From Leeia speluncae (lineage in GTDB: Bacteria; Pseudomonadota; Gammaproteobacteria; Burkholderiales; Leeiaceae): 64,000 nucleotides of DNA. The DNA is taken from the NCBI RefSeq assembly GCF_020564625.1, contig NZ_JAJBZT010000005.1:286469-350468 (forward strand). Direction: 5' to 3'. The position numbers and the translations under genes are program-made. Of the stretch, positions 47,740-57,239 are shown one piece after another (the stretch's first letter is position 1; each line of letters opens with the position of its first letter). The notes beneath the pieces are model-generated. The model did no database searches. It had not been told where the DNA came from and saw only the letters and a list, made by a program, of their open reading frames with translations.

Positions 47740-48522
47740 TTATGACGTTGCGTCAGGATTTGCCGCTAACCAAGCGCGCACTCTTGCGAGATCATCGGCA
47801 GTATCGACACCTGCAGGCGGCGGTTCATCCACAACAGCAACGGATATCTCATAACCATGCCACATTGCCCGCAATTGTTCCAATGCCTCAAACTGCTCTA
47901 GCGCAGTGGGCGTCAGACCCCGGTATGCTCGCAAAAAACTGACACGGTATGCATATATGCCAATATGCCGGAAAGCGGGTAAACCTGCCGGCAGGGTTGC
48001 TTTGTCATTCGCAAAGGCATCCCTGGCATACGGAATGGGCGCGCGACTAAACGTCATCGCTCGACCATGTTGGTCAAATACCACCTTGACCACATTCGGA
48101 TTAAAAAACTCTGCCGCCTCATGAATGGGATGACAAAGTGTCGCAATACTCGCCGTTGGATGATCAACTAACTGTTGTGCGACTTTATCAATTAACCCTG
48201 ACGGCAAAAGGGGTTCATCCCCCTGAACATTAACGACAATTGCGTCATCAGGCAAGTCTAATAATTCAGCTGCTTCAGCCAATCGGTCGGTGCCACTAGG
48301 GTGATTGGGATTTGTTAGCAATCCTTTTTCACCATGTGCAGCCACCGCATGAAGGATGTCTTCATGGTCTGCCGCAATGACGACACTAGTCGCACTACTT
48401 TTTGCCGCCTGCCTTGCCACCCGCACAACCATTGGCAAACCAGCTAAGTCAGCTAGCATTTTCCCAGGCAACCGAGTAGATGCAAACCTTGCAGGGATAA
48501 CCACCACAAAAGCAGACATCAT
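47740..48522 (-). CDS. kdsB: CMP-KDO synthetase (3-deoxy-manno-octulosonate cytidylyltransferase)
   Basis: KdsB activates KDO with CTP for lipopolysaccharide core synthesis. The 260 residues begin with the nucleotidyltransferase loop [20 protein letters not shown], and [12 protein letters not shown] carries the catalytic aspartate. It starts MMSAF; either of the two Met codons (48522 or 48519) could be used. The first overlaps the stop of the small Trm112-like gene as TAATG. It belongs to the exbB-exbD-lpxK-ycaR-kdsB envelope operon. Confidence 0.96.
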   Translation of the reverse strand: MMSAFVVVIPARFASTRLPGKMLADLAGLPMVVRVARQAAKSSATSVVIAADHEDILHAVAAHGEKGLLTNPNHPSGTDRLAEAAELLDLPDDAIVVNVQGDEPLLPSGLIDKVAQQLVDHPTASIATLCHPIHEAAEFFNPNVVKVVFDQHGRAMTFSRAPIPYARDAFANDKATLPAGLPAFRHIGIYAYRVSFLRAYRGLTPTALEQFEALEQLRAMWHGYEISVAVVDEPPPAGVDTADDLARVRAWLAANPDATS

Positions 48523-48698
48523 TACGCCTCTTCAGCGCCTAATGCCCTTGCCTCATCTTCTAGCATGACAGGGATTCCGTCTTTAATCGGAAACGCCAAA
48601 CGGTCTGCTTTACAGATCAGTTCTTGCGCCGCCTTATCTAGCACCAATGGGCCTTTACAGATAGGGCAAACAATAATATCTAACAGTTTAGCATCCAT
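48522..48698 (-). CDS. ycaR: Trm112-like small zinc protein (UPF0434/YcaR family)
   Basis: A 58-residue gene easily missed for its size. It begins [20 protein letters not shown] and ends in an acidic tail ([13 protein letters not shown]). Cys11 and Cys14 (CPIC) and Cys29 are candidate zinc ligands, and [12 protein letters not shown] is the typical Trm112 strand. Proteins of this family activate methyltransferases in other organisms; the bacterial role is open. Conserved order between lpxK and kdsB in proteobacteria supports it. It overlaps lpxK by 11 bases and kdsB by one. Confidence 0.92.
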   Translation of the reverse strand: MDAKLLDIIVCPICKGPLVLDKAAQELICKADRLAFPIKDGIPVMLEDEARALGAEEA

Positions 48699-49689
48699 GT
48701 TTTAATCTGCTTTCTACAAAAGCGACGAGTTCTGGTGACACGTCGGCCTGAATTCTTAAGGCCCATAGTTTATCATTATTCAGCGAAAAACATTTGACCG
48801 CATCTTTTTCGGTCATTAAAACTGCATCTGCATCCACTGATTCAAAGTCTTTTGCCTGATACGCATAGTGATCCGGGTATGGCTTTACCGCGACCAATAA
48901 CCCCAATTCTTTTAACGTTTTTTCAAACCGTGCAGGATGGCCAATCCCCGCCACTGCATGCAAGGATTTATCCTTTAGTTCGGCAGCGGTCACTTCTTTC
49001 TGTGGATGACTAACTTGCCAGAATCCACCGGGGACGAGTGTCATTAAGTACGATGATACGCCGCTTGGCAAAACCTGATCGTTTCGATGCGTATTCCAGA
49101 CCACAGCATCAATGTGCTTTAAACGCCCCCAAGGCTCTCTCAGCGGCCCCGCAGGCAACATACACCGCGTCTGCTCTCTCGTGCCATCCATCACGCACAG
49201 AGAGACGCTACGCGCCAATCGGTAATGTTGCAAACCATCGTCACATAACAAGACATTCACTTTTGGATGCGCAGCTAATAATGCTCGCGCGGCAGCAACT
49301 CGATCTCGCCCCACCCAAATAGGCACACTTTGCAGCGACCTTGCCATGAGTAGCGGCTCATCACCGACCGCCTTCACATTACTATCGACTGTGACCGCGC
49401 ATACTTCATCGGATTCTCGGCCATAGCCGCGACTAACAATTCCCGGGCGCCATCCTTTTGCGCTTAAGGCATTCGCTAAATGGATAGTGAGTGGAGTTTT
49501 TCCACTTCCGCCCACATGAATATTACCGATCACAACAACAGGAACGGGTAACGCTTCTGATGCAAGCCATCCCATCCGATAGAGCGCATAGCGAAGACGC
49601 ACCAATACGCCAAACAAAGCACTGATTGGCCACAAGAAAAAACGCCGCCATGTTGGGCGGCGCCATTCATTTTCCAGCCAGTGACTCAC
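48688..49689 (-). CDS. lpxK: Tetraacyldisaccharide 4'-kinase
   Basis: LpxK phosphorylates the 4' position of the lipid A disaccharide at the inner membrane. The 333 residues have an N-terminal membrane helix ([17 protein letters not shown]), the P-loop [18 protein letters not shown] near residue 57, [11 protein letters not shown], and [17 protein letters not shown] with the catalytic aspartates. It starts 2 bp after exbD and overlaps the ycaR start, so it is tightly coupled. Its presence confirms a lipid A-containing outer membrane. Confidence 0.96.
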   Translation of the reverse strand: MSHWLENEWRRPTWRRFFLWPISALFGVLVRLRYALYRMGWLASEALPVPVVVIGNIHVGGSGKTPLTIHLANALSAKGWRPGIVSRGYGRESDEVCAVTVDSNVKAVGDEPLLMARSLQSVPIWVGRDRVAAARALLAAHPKVNVLLCDDGLQHYRLARSVSLCVMDGTREQTRCMLPAGPLREPWGRLKHIDAVVWNTHRNDQVLPSGVSSYLMTLVPGGFWQVSHPQKEVTAAELKDKSLHAVAGIGHPARFEKTLKELGLLVAVKPYPDHYAYQAKDFESVDADAVLMTEKDAVKCFSLNNDKLWALRIQADVSPELVAFVESRLKHGC

Positions 49690-49691
49690 GG

Positions 49692-50114
49692 CTAGTCTTT
49701 CGGGTTCTGCGTAGCAAAGGTGACTTGACCAAAGCCCGCCTCACTTGCAGCTTCCATAATATCAACGACATTTTGGTGTCTTGCATTGGCATCTGCATTA
49801 ATCACCACCACAGGATCTTTCTCTTCCCCTGCGGTTTTCTTCAATAAAGTCGCTAGTTCATCGGTATTCGTGAACATAAACGGCTGGTTATTGAGAGAGA
49901 ACTTACCCTGCGCATCGACGGCAACATTCAGCGTTTTCACCTGTTTTTCAGGTTGTGGCGCATCTTTTGCAGTCGGCAGATTAATCTGTAGTTCGGCAAA
50001 GCGCGAATAGGTGGTCGTCACCATCAGAAAAATAAGAATGACCAATAAGAGATCAATCAACGGAATAAAATTGATCTCTGGCTCTTCTCTATGTTTGCCT
50101 CGATGAAAATTCAT
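49692..50114 (-). CDS. exbD: ExbD/TolR-family proton-channel subunit
   Basis: 140 residues with a short cytoplasmic tail, one membrane helix (about 17-37) carrying the conserved proton-path aspartate Asp21 in NFIPLIDLLLVILIF, and a periplasmic domain. It partners the ExbB-like protein 14 bp upstream to harvest proton motive force. No tonB or tolA lies here. In this operon setting, ahead of lpxK, it could also serve envelope lipid transport, but that is speculative. Confidence 0.9.
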   Translation of the reverse strand: MNFHRGKHREEPEINFIPLIDLLLVILIFLMVTTTYSRFAELQINLPTAKDAPQPEKQVKTLNVAVDAQGKFSLNNQPFMFTNTDELATLLKKTAGEEKDPVVVINADANARHQNVVDIMEAASEAGFGQVTFATQNPKD

Positions 50115-50128
50115 AGTGGCATTCCCGA

Positions 50129-50746
50129 TTAGTTACGACGTTCGCCGTGAACAATTTCCACCAGTTTAATGGCTTGTTGTTCCATTTCGACTAACAACTG
50201 ATCCACTCTGGCACGGAAATGACGATAGAAGCCCATACTAGGCACCGCTACCAAAATACCAAACGCAGTGTTATACAGCGCAACCGAAATACCGTGTGCG
50301 AGTACGGCTGGGTTATTGCCGGTTGCAGGGTTCTGTGCGCCGAAAATTTCGATCATCCCGATCACAGTACCAAATAGACCAAGCAGCGGAGATAGCGCGG
50401 CAATGGTTCCTAGCAACGTAAGAAAACGCTCTAGTTCGATAGAAGCTGCACGACCAGCTTCTTCGATCGATTCTTTCATCACTTCTCGCGTGCTACCCAC
50501 ATTTTTCAGGCCAGATGCGTAAACGCGTGCCATCAGCGGTGCGTTTGGGTCTAAGAGTTTTTTTAGCAACGCTTCATTAACGCCATTTTGACGGTAGTCT
50601 TGCACAACGTCTTTTAACAAGCCATGCGGCGCAACCAGTGTGGTACGCAAGGACCAGAAACGTTCAAAAATAATACCAACAGCCAGAATAGAGGCCACAA
50701 TCAATAGCCAAATTGGCCAACCTGCCGCTTCAATAATTGATAACAC
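50129..50746 (-). CDS. exbB: ExbB/TolQ/MotA-family proton-channel protein
   Basis: 205 residues with three membrane helices (about 10-30, 110-135, 150-175). The second contains LGTIAALSPLLGLFGTVIGMIEIF, the family core. It forms the pentameric stator around the ExbD helix. It is first in the exbB-exbD-lpxK-ycaR-kdsB operon and has a good upstream promoter. ExbB is preferred over TolQ because no tol genes are adjacent. Confidence 0.9.
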   Translation of the reverse strand: MLSIIEAAGWPIWLLIVASILAVGIIFERFWSLRTTLVAPHGLLKDVVQDYRQNGVNEALLKKLLDPNAPLMARVYASGLKNVGSTREVMKESIEEAGRAASIELERFLTLLGTIAALSPLLGLFGTVIGMIEIFGAQNPATGNNPAVLAHGISVALYNTAFGILVAVPSMGFYRHFRARVDQLLVEMEQQAIKLVEIVHGERRN

Positions 50747-50833
50747 CAGCTTATCCTTTAATTTAATTCTGCACAGAAGGGATATCGGCCATCTATTTTG
50801 CCCTTAGACGCCGCATGACATTTCACTAAGCGA

Positions 50834-50862
50834 ATCTTACCCGTCTGCATTTATGCTTACAA
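50834..50862 (-). promoter_or_regulatory. Candidate sigma-70 promoter of exbB operon
   Basis: On the minus strand TTGTAA and TAAGAT are separated by exactly 17 bases, a good -35/-10 pair. It lies about 90 bp upstream of the exbB ATG. Confidence 0.5.
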
Positions 50863-51009
50863 TCGGGTATTATCGCATAACCATAAATGATGAAGTGAAA
50901 ATTGCATTACTTCGTCAGCTAAACAGGTAACAAAGTGTGAAAAAATTTTTTCTACGTGTGTAAAAGCGCTGAAAAAGTTCCCAACGCTACTTTAAGAATT
51001 TCAGATAAC

Positions 51010-51034
51010 CCTATCATCTCTATAGGTTTTTTTT
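51010..51034 (+). terminator. Weak terminator-like hairpin with T8 in the exbB-xseA gap
   Basis: CCTAT (51010-51014) and ATAGG (51022-51026) form a short stem followed by eight T. No gene is known upstream on this strand, since exbB runs the other way. It may end a short plus-strand transcript of the 50870-51034 region, but no such RNA is proven. Confidence 0.35.
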
Positions 51035-51040
51035 GATTAC

Positions 51041-51059
51041 CCACAGAACCTGTGGATAA
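51041..51059. repeat. Hairpin containing a DnaA-box match
   Basis: CCACAG-AAC-CTGTGG (51041-51055) is a perfect 6-bp inverted repeat. Overlapping it, TGTGGATAA (51051-51059) is an exact DnaA box (TTATCCACA on the other strand). A lone box may titrate DnaA or regulate a neighbouring gene. It is not evidence of an origin. Confidence 0.45.
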
Positions 51060-51171
51060 CTTTGTGAGTAATTTCTGAAAACATGCACTAAACTAGCGAT
51101 AGATAAGGACTTTTTACAAATTGCGGCCAAAATAGACAATTTATAAAAATCAATAAAATCAACAACTTAAC

Positions 51172-51189
51172 TTTGTCAAGCCTGACAAA
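51172..51189. promoter_or_regulatory. Operator-like inverted repeat 1 upstream of xseA
   Basis: TTTGTCA-AGCC-TGACAAA is a 7-bp inverted repeat with a 4-base centre, about 75 bp before xseA. With the similar element at 51223 it forms a pair whose centres are about 49 bp apart. The symmetry and spacing suggest binding of a dimeric repressor. Confidence 0.5.
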
Positions 51190-51222
51190 TCCGGAAATTC
51201 GTGATGCGTCAAAATTCGTTAA

Positions 51223-51236
51223 TGTCAAGCTTGACA
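51223..51236. promoter_or_regulatory. Operator-like inverted repeat 2 upstream of xseA
   Basis: TGTCAAGCTTGACA is a perfect 14-bp palindrome 28 bp before the xseA start, sharing the TGTCAAGC/TGACA core of the first element. It would overlap the xseA leader or promoter. The regulator is unknown; it does not match LexA, Fur or FNR sites. Confidence 0.5.
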
Positions 51237-51263
51237 AGGTGTGGATGACCTGATCAAAACCAC

Positions 51264-52622
51264 ATGCAATCTTCATATTCTCAAAAAGTTATCCCCGTCT
51301 CGCTGCTAAATCAACAAGTTAGCGATGTCTTGGAGCAAAGTTTTCCGCCACTTTGGGTGAGCGGCGAGATTTCCAACCTAACCAAAGCAAGTTCTGGGCA
51401 TTGGTATTTCGTCTTGAAAGATAGCAGTGCGCAAGTACGCTGCGTGATGTTCCGGCACAAGGCACAGTATGTCGATTGGCAAGTAAGTAATGGTGAACAA
51501 GTAGAACTGTTTGCCAATATTGGTTTTTATGCGCCACGGGGGGAGTTCCAACTCAATATTGAAACCATGCGCCGTGCGGGAAGAGGTGCGCTATTTGAAG
51601 CATTTGAAGCCCTAAAAGCCAAGTTAGCCGCAGAAGGCCTGTTTGACCCGACGCGCAAACAGCCCATTCCCACGCACCCAACAGCCATTGGGATTGTCTC
51701 TTCCCCGCAAGCTGCTGCGTTACGAGATATATTAATAGCCCTTCGCCGTAGAGCACCGCACATCCCTATCATTATTTACCCCGCGCCGGTACAAGGTGAA
51801 GGCGCAGCAGTCAAACTAGCGGCCGCGATTGAAACGGCCAATCAAAGACAAGAAGTGGATGTACTAATTGTTGGCCGTGGCGGTGGTTCGATTGAAGACT
51901 TATGGTCGTTTAATGAAGAAGTGCTCGCGAGAGCCATCGCGAATAGCCACATTCCGATTGTGAGTGGGGTTGGGCACGAAACAGACATTACCATTGCCGA
52001 CTTTGTTGCCGATTTACGCGCACCTACGCCGACGGCTGCTGCTGAATTAGTCTCCCCTGATGGGGCGGCGATGAAACAAAAGCTCGCCATGGTGAAAGAC
52101 AGGCTTTATCGGCAGATGACCCGTGCGATTGAGCAACAAATGCTCAAAGTGGATTGGCTAGCGAAGCGATTAGTGCATCCGGGCGAAAAACTCAACCAAC
52201 AGCAAAAACGGTTGGAGGGGTTATCTTACCGATTAACTCAAACCCTACTGCGTCAACAAGAACAGCGAATGGCTAAGTTTAACCATTTGTCGCTTCGTCT
52301 TTCTGCCAAAACGCCAAATTGCCAACCTTACCAATGGCAATTACAGCGCCTGCAAGAGCGATTAATCCAAAGCCAACAGCAAAGTATGATTCAGTTATCG
52401 CAACGCATCACCCAAAACGGACACCGTTTAACCGCACTAGATCCGACGGCAGTACTTTCGCGCGGTTACAGCTTAGTCACCAACCAGCAAGGTCAGATTA
52501 TTCGCCATCCAAACGAAGTGGGGCATGGAGAAGCGTTAGATGTGACCCTTGCAGGCGGTAAACTGCATGTGACCGCCAATACGGATAATGCATCGCCCTG
52601 CCAACACGAACTACCGCTATAA
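51264..52622 (+). CDS. xseA: Exodeoxyribonuclease VII large subunit
   Basis: XseA is the catalytic subunit of the ssDNA-specific exonuclease VII. The 452 residues have an N-terminal OB fold (VSGEISNLTKASSGHWYFVLKD), the catalytic core with GIVSSPQAAALRDIL and VGRGGGSIEDLWSFNEE, then a long coiled coil rich in Gln. The small subunit xseB is not in this window. The 517-bp gap before it holds the exbB promoter, a DnaA-box hairpin and two TGACA-type inverted repeats. Confidence 0.96.
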   Translation: MQSSYSQKVIPVSLLNQQVSDVLEQSFPPLWVSGEISNLTKASSGHWYFVLKDSSAQVRCVMFRHKAQYVDWQVSNGEQVELFANIGFYAPRGEFQLNIETMRRAGRGALFEAFEALKAKLAAEGLFDPTRKQPIPTHPTAIGIVSSPQAAALRDILIALRRRAPHIPIIIYPAPVQGEGAAVKLAAAIETANQRQEVDVLIVGRGGGSIEDLWSFNEEVLARAIANSHIPIVSGVGHETDITIADFVADLRAPTPTAAAELVSPDGAAMKQKLAMVKDRLYRQMTRAIEQQMLKVDWLAKRLVHPGEKLNQQQKRLEGLSYRLTQTLLRQQEQRMAKFNHLSLRLSAKTPNCQPYQWQLQRLQERLIQSQQQSMIQLSQRITQNGHRLTALDPTAVLSRGYSLVTNQQGQIIRHPNEVGHGEALDVTLAGGKLHVTANTDNASPCQHELPL

Positions 52623-52734
52623 AGCAAAATGGCGTGAAGGAAAGTGATGTTGGTCGCTTGAAGCAAAGCACATTCGCCCCCATCTATTGATGATAGTATT
52701 TCTCGCTGCTGGTATAGATTGCCGGACAGCCCCA

Positions 52735-52762
52735 TTGAGCCACCACCCAAAAGATGGCTCAA
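52735..52762 (+). promoter_or_regulatory. Leader hairpin of the CobW-family gene
   Basis: TTGAGCCA (52735-52742) and TGGCTCAA (52755-52762) make an 8-bp inverted repeat with a 12-base spacer, 26 bases before the ATG at 52789. It follows an extended -10 (TGGTATAGA, about 52710-52718), so it would lie at the start of the mRNA. It may be an operator or a leader stem. I see no clear Zur box. Confidence 0.4.
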
Positions 52763-52788
52763 CATAATGAATAACAGTTGAGGACAGC

Positions 52789-53913
52789 ATGCAAAATCCA
52801 TCTAGCATTCCAGTAACCATTGTCACCGGCTTTTTGGGCGCGGGTAAAACCACGCTGCTGAATCGCGTATTAAAAGAAAATCACGGCCAGCGTATTGCCG
52901 TGATTGAAAATGAATTTGGCGAAGTCGGCATTGATAATGAGTTGCTAGTGCAAGACAGCGAACAAATCGTTGAAATGAATAATGGATGTATTTGCTGCAC
53001 CATTCGTGGCGATTTACAACGCAACTTGCTAGAACTAGCTGGCAAGCGCGCAACCGGGCAATTGGCGTTTGATCGTATTTTGATTGAGACCACCGGCCTT
53101 GCAGACCCAGGCCCAGTGGCACAAACCTTCTTCTTTGATGAAGAAGTACAACGCTTATATCACTTAGATGCGGTATTAACCGTTGTGGATGCAAAACACG
53201 GTGATCTACAGTTAGACCGTGAAGAAACTGCACAAAAACAAGTTGCTTTTGCCGATCGTATTTTGTTGTCTAAAACAGATTTGGTAGAAGGCGATGTGAC
53301 ACAAGCGTTAGAAAAGCGCTTGTTACGCATTAACCCGCGCGCACAAATTCGACATGTTCACTTTGGCGAAACTCCACTAGACCAAATTCTGGATATTCAA
53401 GGCTTTGATCTAAAAGCAAAATTAGAAATTAATCCGAAATTCCTAGAAATGGAAGCACACGATCATGACCACCATGATCACGAGTGTAATGAACACTGCG
53501 ACCATGACCATGGACACGAACATCACCACCATCATGATCACGATCATGAGTGCAATGAACATTGTGATCATGACCATGATCACGGACATGCGCACACACA
53601 CTTAGACGCGGTGCAGTCGTTTGTTTTCCGCTCTGAGCGTGCCTTTGAAATGGGCAAACTAGAAGCCTGCCTAGGCAAACTACTAGAAATTTATGGTAAC
53701 GATTTGTATCGATACAAAGGCTTACTATACTTGGCAAAAGAACCACGTCAGGTTATTTTCCAAGGTGTACACATGATGATGAGCAGTGATTTTGGCCGCC
53801 GTTGGAATGATGGCGAGAAAAAATCGAGCATTGTTGTGTTCATCGGTAGAGATTTACCAAAAGACATTTTTGAGCAAGAGTTAACTCGCTGCTTATTACC
53901 TGCAAAAAAATAA
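52789..53913 (+). CDS. CobW/COG0523 GTPase, putative zinc metallochaperone
   Basis: 374 residues. The G3E GTPase core has Walker A GFLGAGKT (14-21), the metal-binding CxCC motif Cys67-x-Cys69-Cys70, VDAKHGDL and the specificity motif SKTD (161-164). Between core and CobW_C domain lies a His/Cys tract at about 224-271 with two near-identical copies of HECNEHCDHDH (231-241 and 253-263), and over twenty histidines. Such proteins load or store zinc and are often induced by zinc shortage. It is followed by an AraC gene. It is not linked to cobalamin genes, so a zinc role is favoured. Confidence 0.9.
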   Translation: MQNPSSIPVTIVTGFLGAGKTTLLNRVLKENHGQRIAVIENEFGEVGIDNELLVQDSEQIVEMNNGCICCTIRGDLQRNLLELAGKRATGQLAFDRILIETTGLADPGPVAQTFFFDEEVQRLYHLDAVLTVVDAKHGDLQLDREETAQKQVAFADRILLSKTDLVEGDVTQALEKRLLRINPRAQIRHVHFGETPLDQILDIQGFDLKAKLEINPKFLEMEAHDHDHHDHECNEHCDHDHGHEHHHHHDHDHECNEHCDHDHDHGHAHTHLDAVQSFVFRSERAFEMGKLEACLGKLLEIYGNDLYRYKGLLYLAKEPRQVIFQGVHMMMSSDFGRRWNDGEKKSSIVVFIGRDLPKDIFEQELTRCLLPAKK

Positions 53914-53933
53914 CCCCATAAAGGCGTTTTTAC

Positions 53934-54743
53934 ATGGATGTTGCCAGGCTATTTCGCCACCCGCTTTTACCGGAAACGGATCTGCTCTCGGCACATTATG
54001 TTGAACACACCTTCAGCCCGCACTGGCACGACTGTTATGTGGTGCCAGTGATTCAGGCTGGGGCGCAGCTATATCAGTACGCAAGAGAACAGCACCTAGC
54101 AGTCTTTGGCAGCATTGGCGTGATTAACCCCGGCGAAGTGCATACAGGAATGCGCGCAGGCGATGATGGCTGGACTTACCGCGCCTTTTATCCGCCGGTT
54201 AGCTATTTGCAGAAAATCGCGAGTGATCTAGCAGGTAAACCGGTGGAACCACCATGGTTTCCGCTCAAAGTCATTCACGACATCCCGCTAGCACAAGAAC
54301 TCCTAAAAGCTCACCTACTACTTGAACAACAATTTCCTGATTGGTTGGAAGTAGAAACCCGGTTATATCAGGCAATGAGTGTGTTGATTACGCGCTATTC
54401 TGGCATTGCCCCTGTGGATGAGACCAGCAAACCAATTCGGCATGTAGCATGGATGAAAGAGGTTTTGTCTAGCCGGTTAGAAGACAGCCTAACGCTGGAG
54501 CAACTGGCAGCAGAAACGGGGCTATCGGCCTTTCATGCCGCGAGAATGTTTTCTCAGCAAGTGGGCATGCCCCCCCATGCGTGGCGCAACCATTTACGGC
54601 TGAATCGCTCACTGGGGATGTTAAAGCAAGGGCAATCTATCTCGGCAACCGCTGCAGCACTTGGTTTTACTGACCAAAGCCACTTTAACCGGCATTTCAA
54701 ACGCGCCTTTGGCGTTGCGCCAAGTCACTGGAAAGCCGCCTAA
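53934..54743 (+). CDS. AraC-family transcription regulator
   Basis: 269 residues with an N-terminal AraC-binding cupin (HTFSPHWHDCYVVPVIQAGAQL, about 24-50) and C-terminal HTH (LTLEQLAAETGLSAFHAARMF, then ISATAAALGFTDQSHFNRHFK). This type is often found beside azlCD branched-chain amino acid exporters, and azlCD lies 2.7 kb downstream, separated by two genes. It might still be their regulator. Its stop overlaps the next gene start as TAATG. Confidence 0.9.
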   Translation: MDVARLFRHPLLPETDLLSAHYVEHTFSPHWHDCYVVPVIQAGAQLYQYAREQHLAVFGSIGVINPGEVHTGMRAGDDGWTYRAFYPPVSYLQKIASDLAGKPVEPPWFPLKVIHDIPLAQELLKAHLLLEQQFPDWLEVETRLYQAMSVLITRYSGIAPVDETSKPIRHVAWMKEVLSSRLEDSLTLEQLAAETGLSAFHAARMFSQQVGMPPHAWRNHLRLNRSLGMLKQGQSISATAAALGFTDQSHFNRHFKRAFGVAPSHWKAA

Positions 54744-55168
54744 TGAAACCTTGGCTGTACTTGTTACCTAGCTATACTTGGCAGGGTGAATCATCCACCT
54801 TACTTGCCTATCTGACACGGTTAAAATCAACAAAAAAACTGATAGAATTACACTCGGAAGAAAGTAAGCCGAAATTCTATTTTAAAAGCATTTTGCCTGC
54901 ATTTTCACTGCATATAGATGCAGAATTTAAGCAAAATAATGCGGCCGAATGCCACATAACATACCCGCTAAATAGCACCGCAGTGATGTTAATGTGGAGC
55001 TTTGTATTGATTATTTGGAATGTAGTTCAACTATGGCAATGGGGGCAGTCTAACCAGCCCTTTCAATGGAAATTGCTCTCTACCGGCACCATTGGTTTGA
55101 TTTGTTACTTAAGTTTAACGCTGACCTTTTGGCGCAAAGTGAACGCGCTATTACCCATCGAAAAATAA
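54743..55168 (+). CDS. Small two-span membrane protein, unknown
   Basis: 141 residues, not recognised. The N-terminal half is polar; hydrophobic segments lie near 80-98 and 112-128, ending with WRKVNALLPIEK. It begins within the AraC stop (TAATG), which suggests translational coupling. Composition is like the neighbours. No homologue comes to mind. Confidence 0.6.
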   Translation: MKPWLYLLPSYTWQGESSTLLAYLTRLKSTKKLIELHSEESKPKFYFKSILPAFSLHIDAEFKQNNAAECHITYPLNSTAVMLMWSFVLIIWNVVQLWQWGQSNQPFQWKLLSTGTIGLICYLSLTLTFWRKVNALLPIEK

Positions 55169-55201
55169 AATGGCGATATGTGCGTCGCACGCATCGCCAT
55201 T
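55169..55201. terminator. Terminator between the 141-residue protein gene and the chemoreceptor gene
   Basis: AATGGCGAT (55169-55177) and ATCGCCATT (55193-55201) form a 9-bp stem, and the enclosed bases form a further GTGC/GCAC stem. On the minus strand a T-rich run follows (complement of GAAAAATAAAA), which suits the chemoreceptor gene ending at 55230. Confidence 0.7.
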
Positions 55202-55229
55202 CTGAAGATCAACTTAAATTAATCTGGGG

Positions 55230-57239
55230 TTAAACCTCGAAATGCTCGATCGCCTTAGTCAGTACAATGGCTTTGTCTTTCATTTCGTTAACCGCCGAGA
55301 CAGTATTGCCAACAGTCGATTTATTGGATGATGCAAGATCTGCAATCAGTTGAATCTGATTAGCAATTGCCTCCCCAGACTTCGCCTGATCATCAGTCAC
55401 CGAAGCAATTTCTTTTACTTGCAACTCTGCCGCTTTCGATTGATCACGGATTTGGGTTAGCACTTCGGCTGCCGCACGCGCACGGTCTTCACACTGATCC
55501 ACTTTGGCTTGGCCAGCTTCCATCGTCACCACGGTTTGCTTTACCTTGTCTTGCATCGCAATGATATTGCTATGGATTTCTTGTGTCGCGCGACCAGTTC
55601 GCTCTGCTAATTTACGCACTTCATCTGCCACCACGGCAAAACCACGGCCTTGTTCGCCTGCACGCGCAGCTTCAATCGCGGCATTTAAAGCCAGTAAGTT
55701 GGTTTGATCGGCCACTTCTTTAATCACACTCACAATCTGACCAATATTTGCAGACTGTTTAGAAAGCTCTTCCACCGTGCCTGATACTTGTCTTACTGCC
55801 ATTGCCACATCTTGAATGTCGGTTTCGACATTCTTCACACTGATCTGGCCTTTTTCAGCCAATTGACTAGCTTCTCTAGTGAGGTTCACCGTTTGTTGTA
55901 CACGGCTATTTACAGTGGTAATGCTGCCTTCTAAGTCTCTTACATTGTCTGATGCGGTATAGACGGCATCGGATTGTTGTTGTGCGCCTTGCGCAACGAG
56001 TGAGGAATCACTAACTAAACGAGTAGTGGCGCCTGAGACAGCCACTGCTGCTTGTTTCGCCTGATGTAACACAGAGGCAAATTGCCCTGCCATGCGATTA
56101 AAACTTTCTGCGACACGCGCCGTTTCATCTTTGGTAGATAGCTTTGCACGAGCAGATAATTTGCCAGCAGCCAAATCAGAAGTAACTTGCTCTAGGGCTT
56201 GAATTGCACGGGCAATTGAGAGGTATGCCGCCACAAACAAATAGAAGGCAAGCACGATTGCGATCAAAATCAATGCCAAGCCAAGCACCAATTCGGTGCG
56301 TTTACTGATCATCCGCTTATCAAGACCTTTCTCCAAACTAGGAGAAATGAATTGGCTAATCGCTAATACCGCATTATCAAATTGATCTGCCTGCGCTAAA
56401 AAGTCTTTCGGCACCATGGTGTAGGCCATGGTATTGACCACTTCTTTGCCATAAACCGCCGACAGTTTCGCGGCCGAACTCATCAATGTTTGGCGAAGAC
56501 CTTGTAGCTTGGCTTTTTCTTCTGGAAAAATTTTCTCAAAGTGGTCTAGGTCGTTATTGAGCGCGTCTAATCTAGTTGGCAAGTTATACAAGGAAATGGC
56601 CAATGCTTCACGATCACCTGTCGCAGGGAAGCCGCGTGCTAAGGCGCCTGCACCAATATCACGTATTTCACTCGCGGCACGTACCACTTGCGGTAAGGCA
56701 TTGGTAAACCCATCGGCTAAGTAATAGGTCTCGGCTTCTGGGTCGAGAATAAGGTTCGACTTCTCTGCGACAACACCAATGTAGTTCAATACAGCGCCAA
56801 TGAGCGCCTCGTTATTCGCACGGTTTTCCGCACCATCTAATAAAGGTGCCGGCATTTTGGCGAGTTTTTTCTGCAGATCTTGCAGGGCCATCGCGGTATC
56901 TAAACCAGCGGCTTTATCCGCTGCGACTAACTTAGCCAGTGCAGCCTGAACCTTTTGATCCCGTGCTGCGACTTTAACGGCAAACTCTTTTGCTTGCTGG
57001 GAATGGGCGCTCTGCTCGCCACGACGCAATGCCAGTTCATATAGCAAGGCGTGCGCTGGTTGCAAAACGGCCAATCCATTTTTCTCATAGTTGGCAAACG
57101 AGTAGTCCTCGTACATCGATCGCGTGAGCATGGCTGCTAATAAAATCGAGGGGATCAGCATGACCAAGCCAAAGACTGTAAATTTGCTTCGATAGCCTAA
57201 GCGATCGAATAATGCGATTGCCGGGGAGAACAATGACAT
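55230..57239 (-). CDS. Methyl-accepting chemotaxis protein
   Basis: 669 residues. Two membrane helices (about 18-40 and 318-342) enclose a roughly 280-residue periplasmic helical sensor domain ([20 protein letters not shown] is typical of a family of such receptors). A HAMP domain (about 340-395) and the cytoplasmic signalling hairpin follow, with the tip sequence [28 protein letters not shown]. No C-terminal CheR-docking pentapeptide is seen. The ligand is unknown. It implies motility. A -24/-12-like promoter lies upstream. It splits an AraC gene from azlCD. Confidence 0.93.
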   Translation of the reverse strand: MSLFSPAIALFDRLGYRSKFTVFGLVMLIPSILLAAMLTRSMYEDYSFANYEKNGLAVLQPAHALLYELALRRGEQSAHSQQAKEFAVKVAARDQKVQAALAKLVAADKAAGLDTAMALQDLQKKLAKMPAPLLDGAENRANNEALIGAVLNYIGVVAEKSNLILDPEAETYYLADGFTNALPQVVRAASEIRDIGAGALARGFPATGDREALAISLYNLPTRLDALNNDLDHFEKIFPEEKAKLQGLRQTLMSSAAKLSAVYGKEVVNTMAYTMVPKDFLAQADQFDNAVLAISQFISPSLEKGLDKRMISKRTELVLGLALILIAIVLAFYLFVAAYLSIARAIQALEQVTSDLAAGKLSARAKLSTKDETARVAESFNRMAGQFASVLHQAKQAAVAVSGATTRLVSDSSLVAQGAQQQSDAVYTASDNVRDLEGSITTVNSRVQQTVNLTREASQLAEKGQISVKNVETDIQDVAMAVRQVSGTVEELSKQSANIGQIVSVIKEVADQTNLLALNAAIEAARAGEQGRGFAVVADEVRKLAERTGRATQEIHSNIIAMQDKVKQTVVTMEAGQAKVDQCEDRARAAAEVLTQIRDQSKAAELQVKEIASVTDDQAKSGEAIANQIQLIADLASSNKSTVGNTVSAVNEMKDKAIVLTKAIEHFEV

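Noticed and set aside
51051..51059. DnaA box as a sign of a replication origin
   Set aside because: Only one exact box, with no dnaA, dnaN, gyrB or rpmH nearby and no AT-rich 13-mers.
53459..53597. Tandem repeat-like DNA that could suggest a CRISPR or satellite
   Set aside because: It encodes the His/Cys-rich tract of the CobW GTPase in frame; the repeats are coding.
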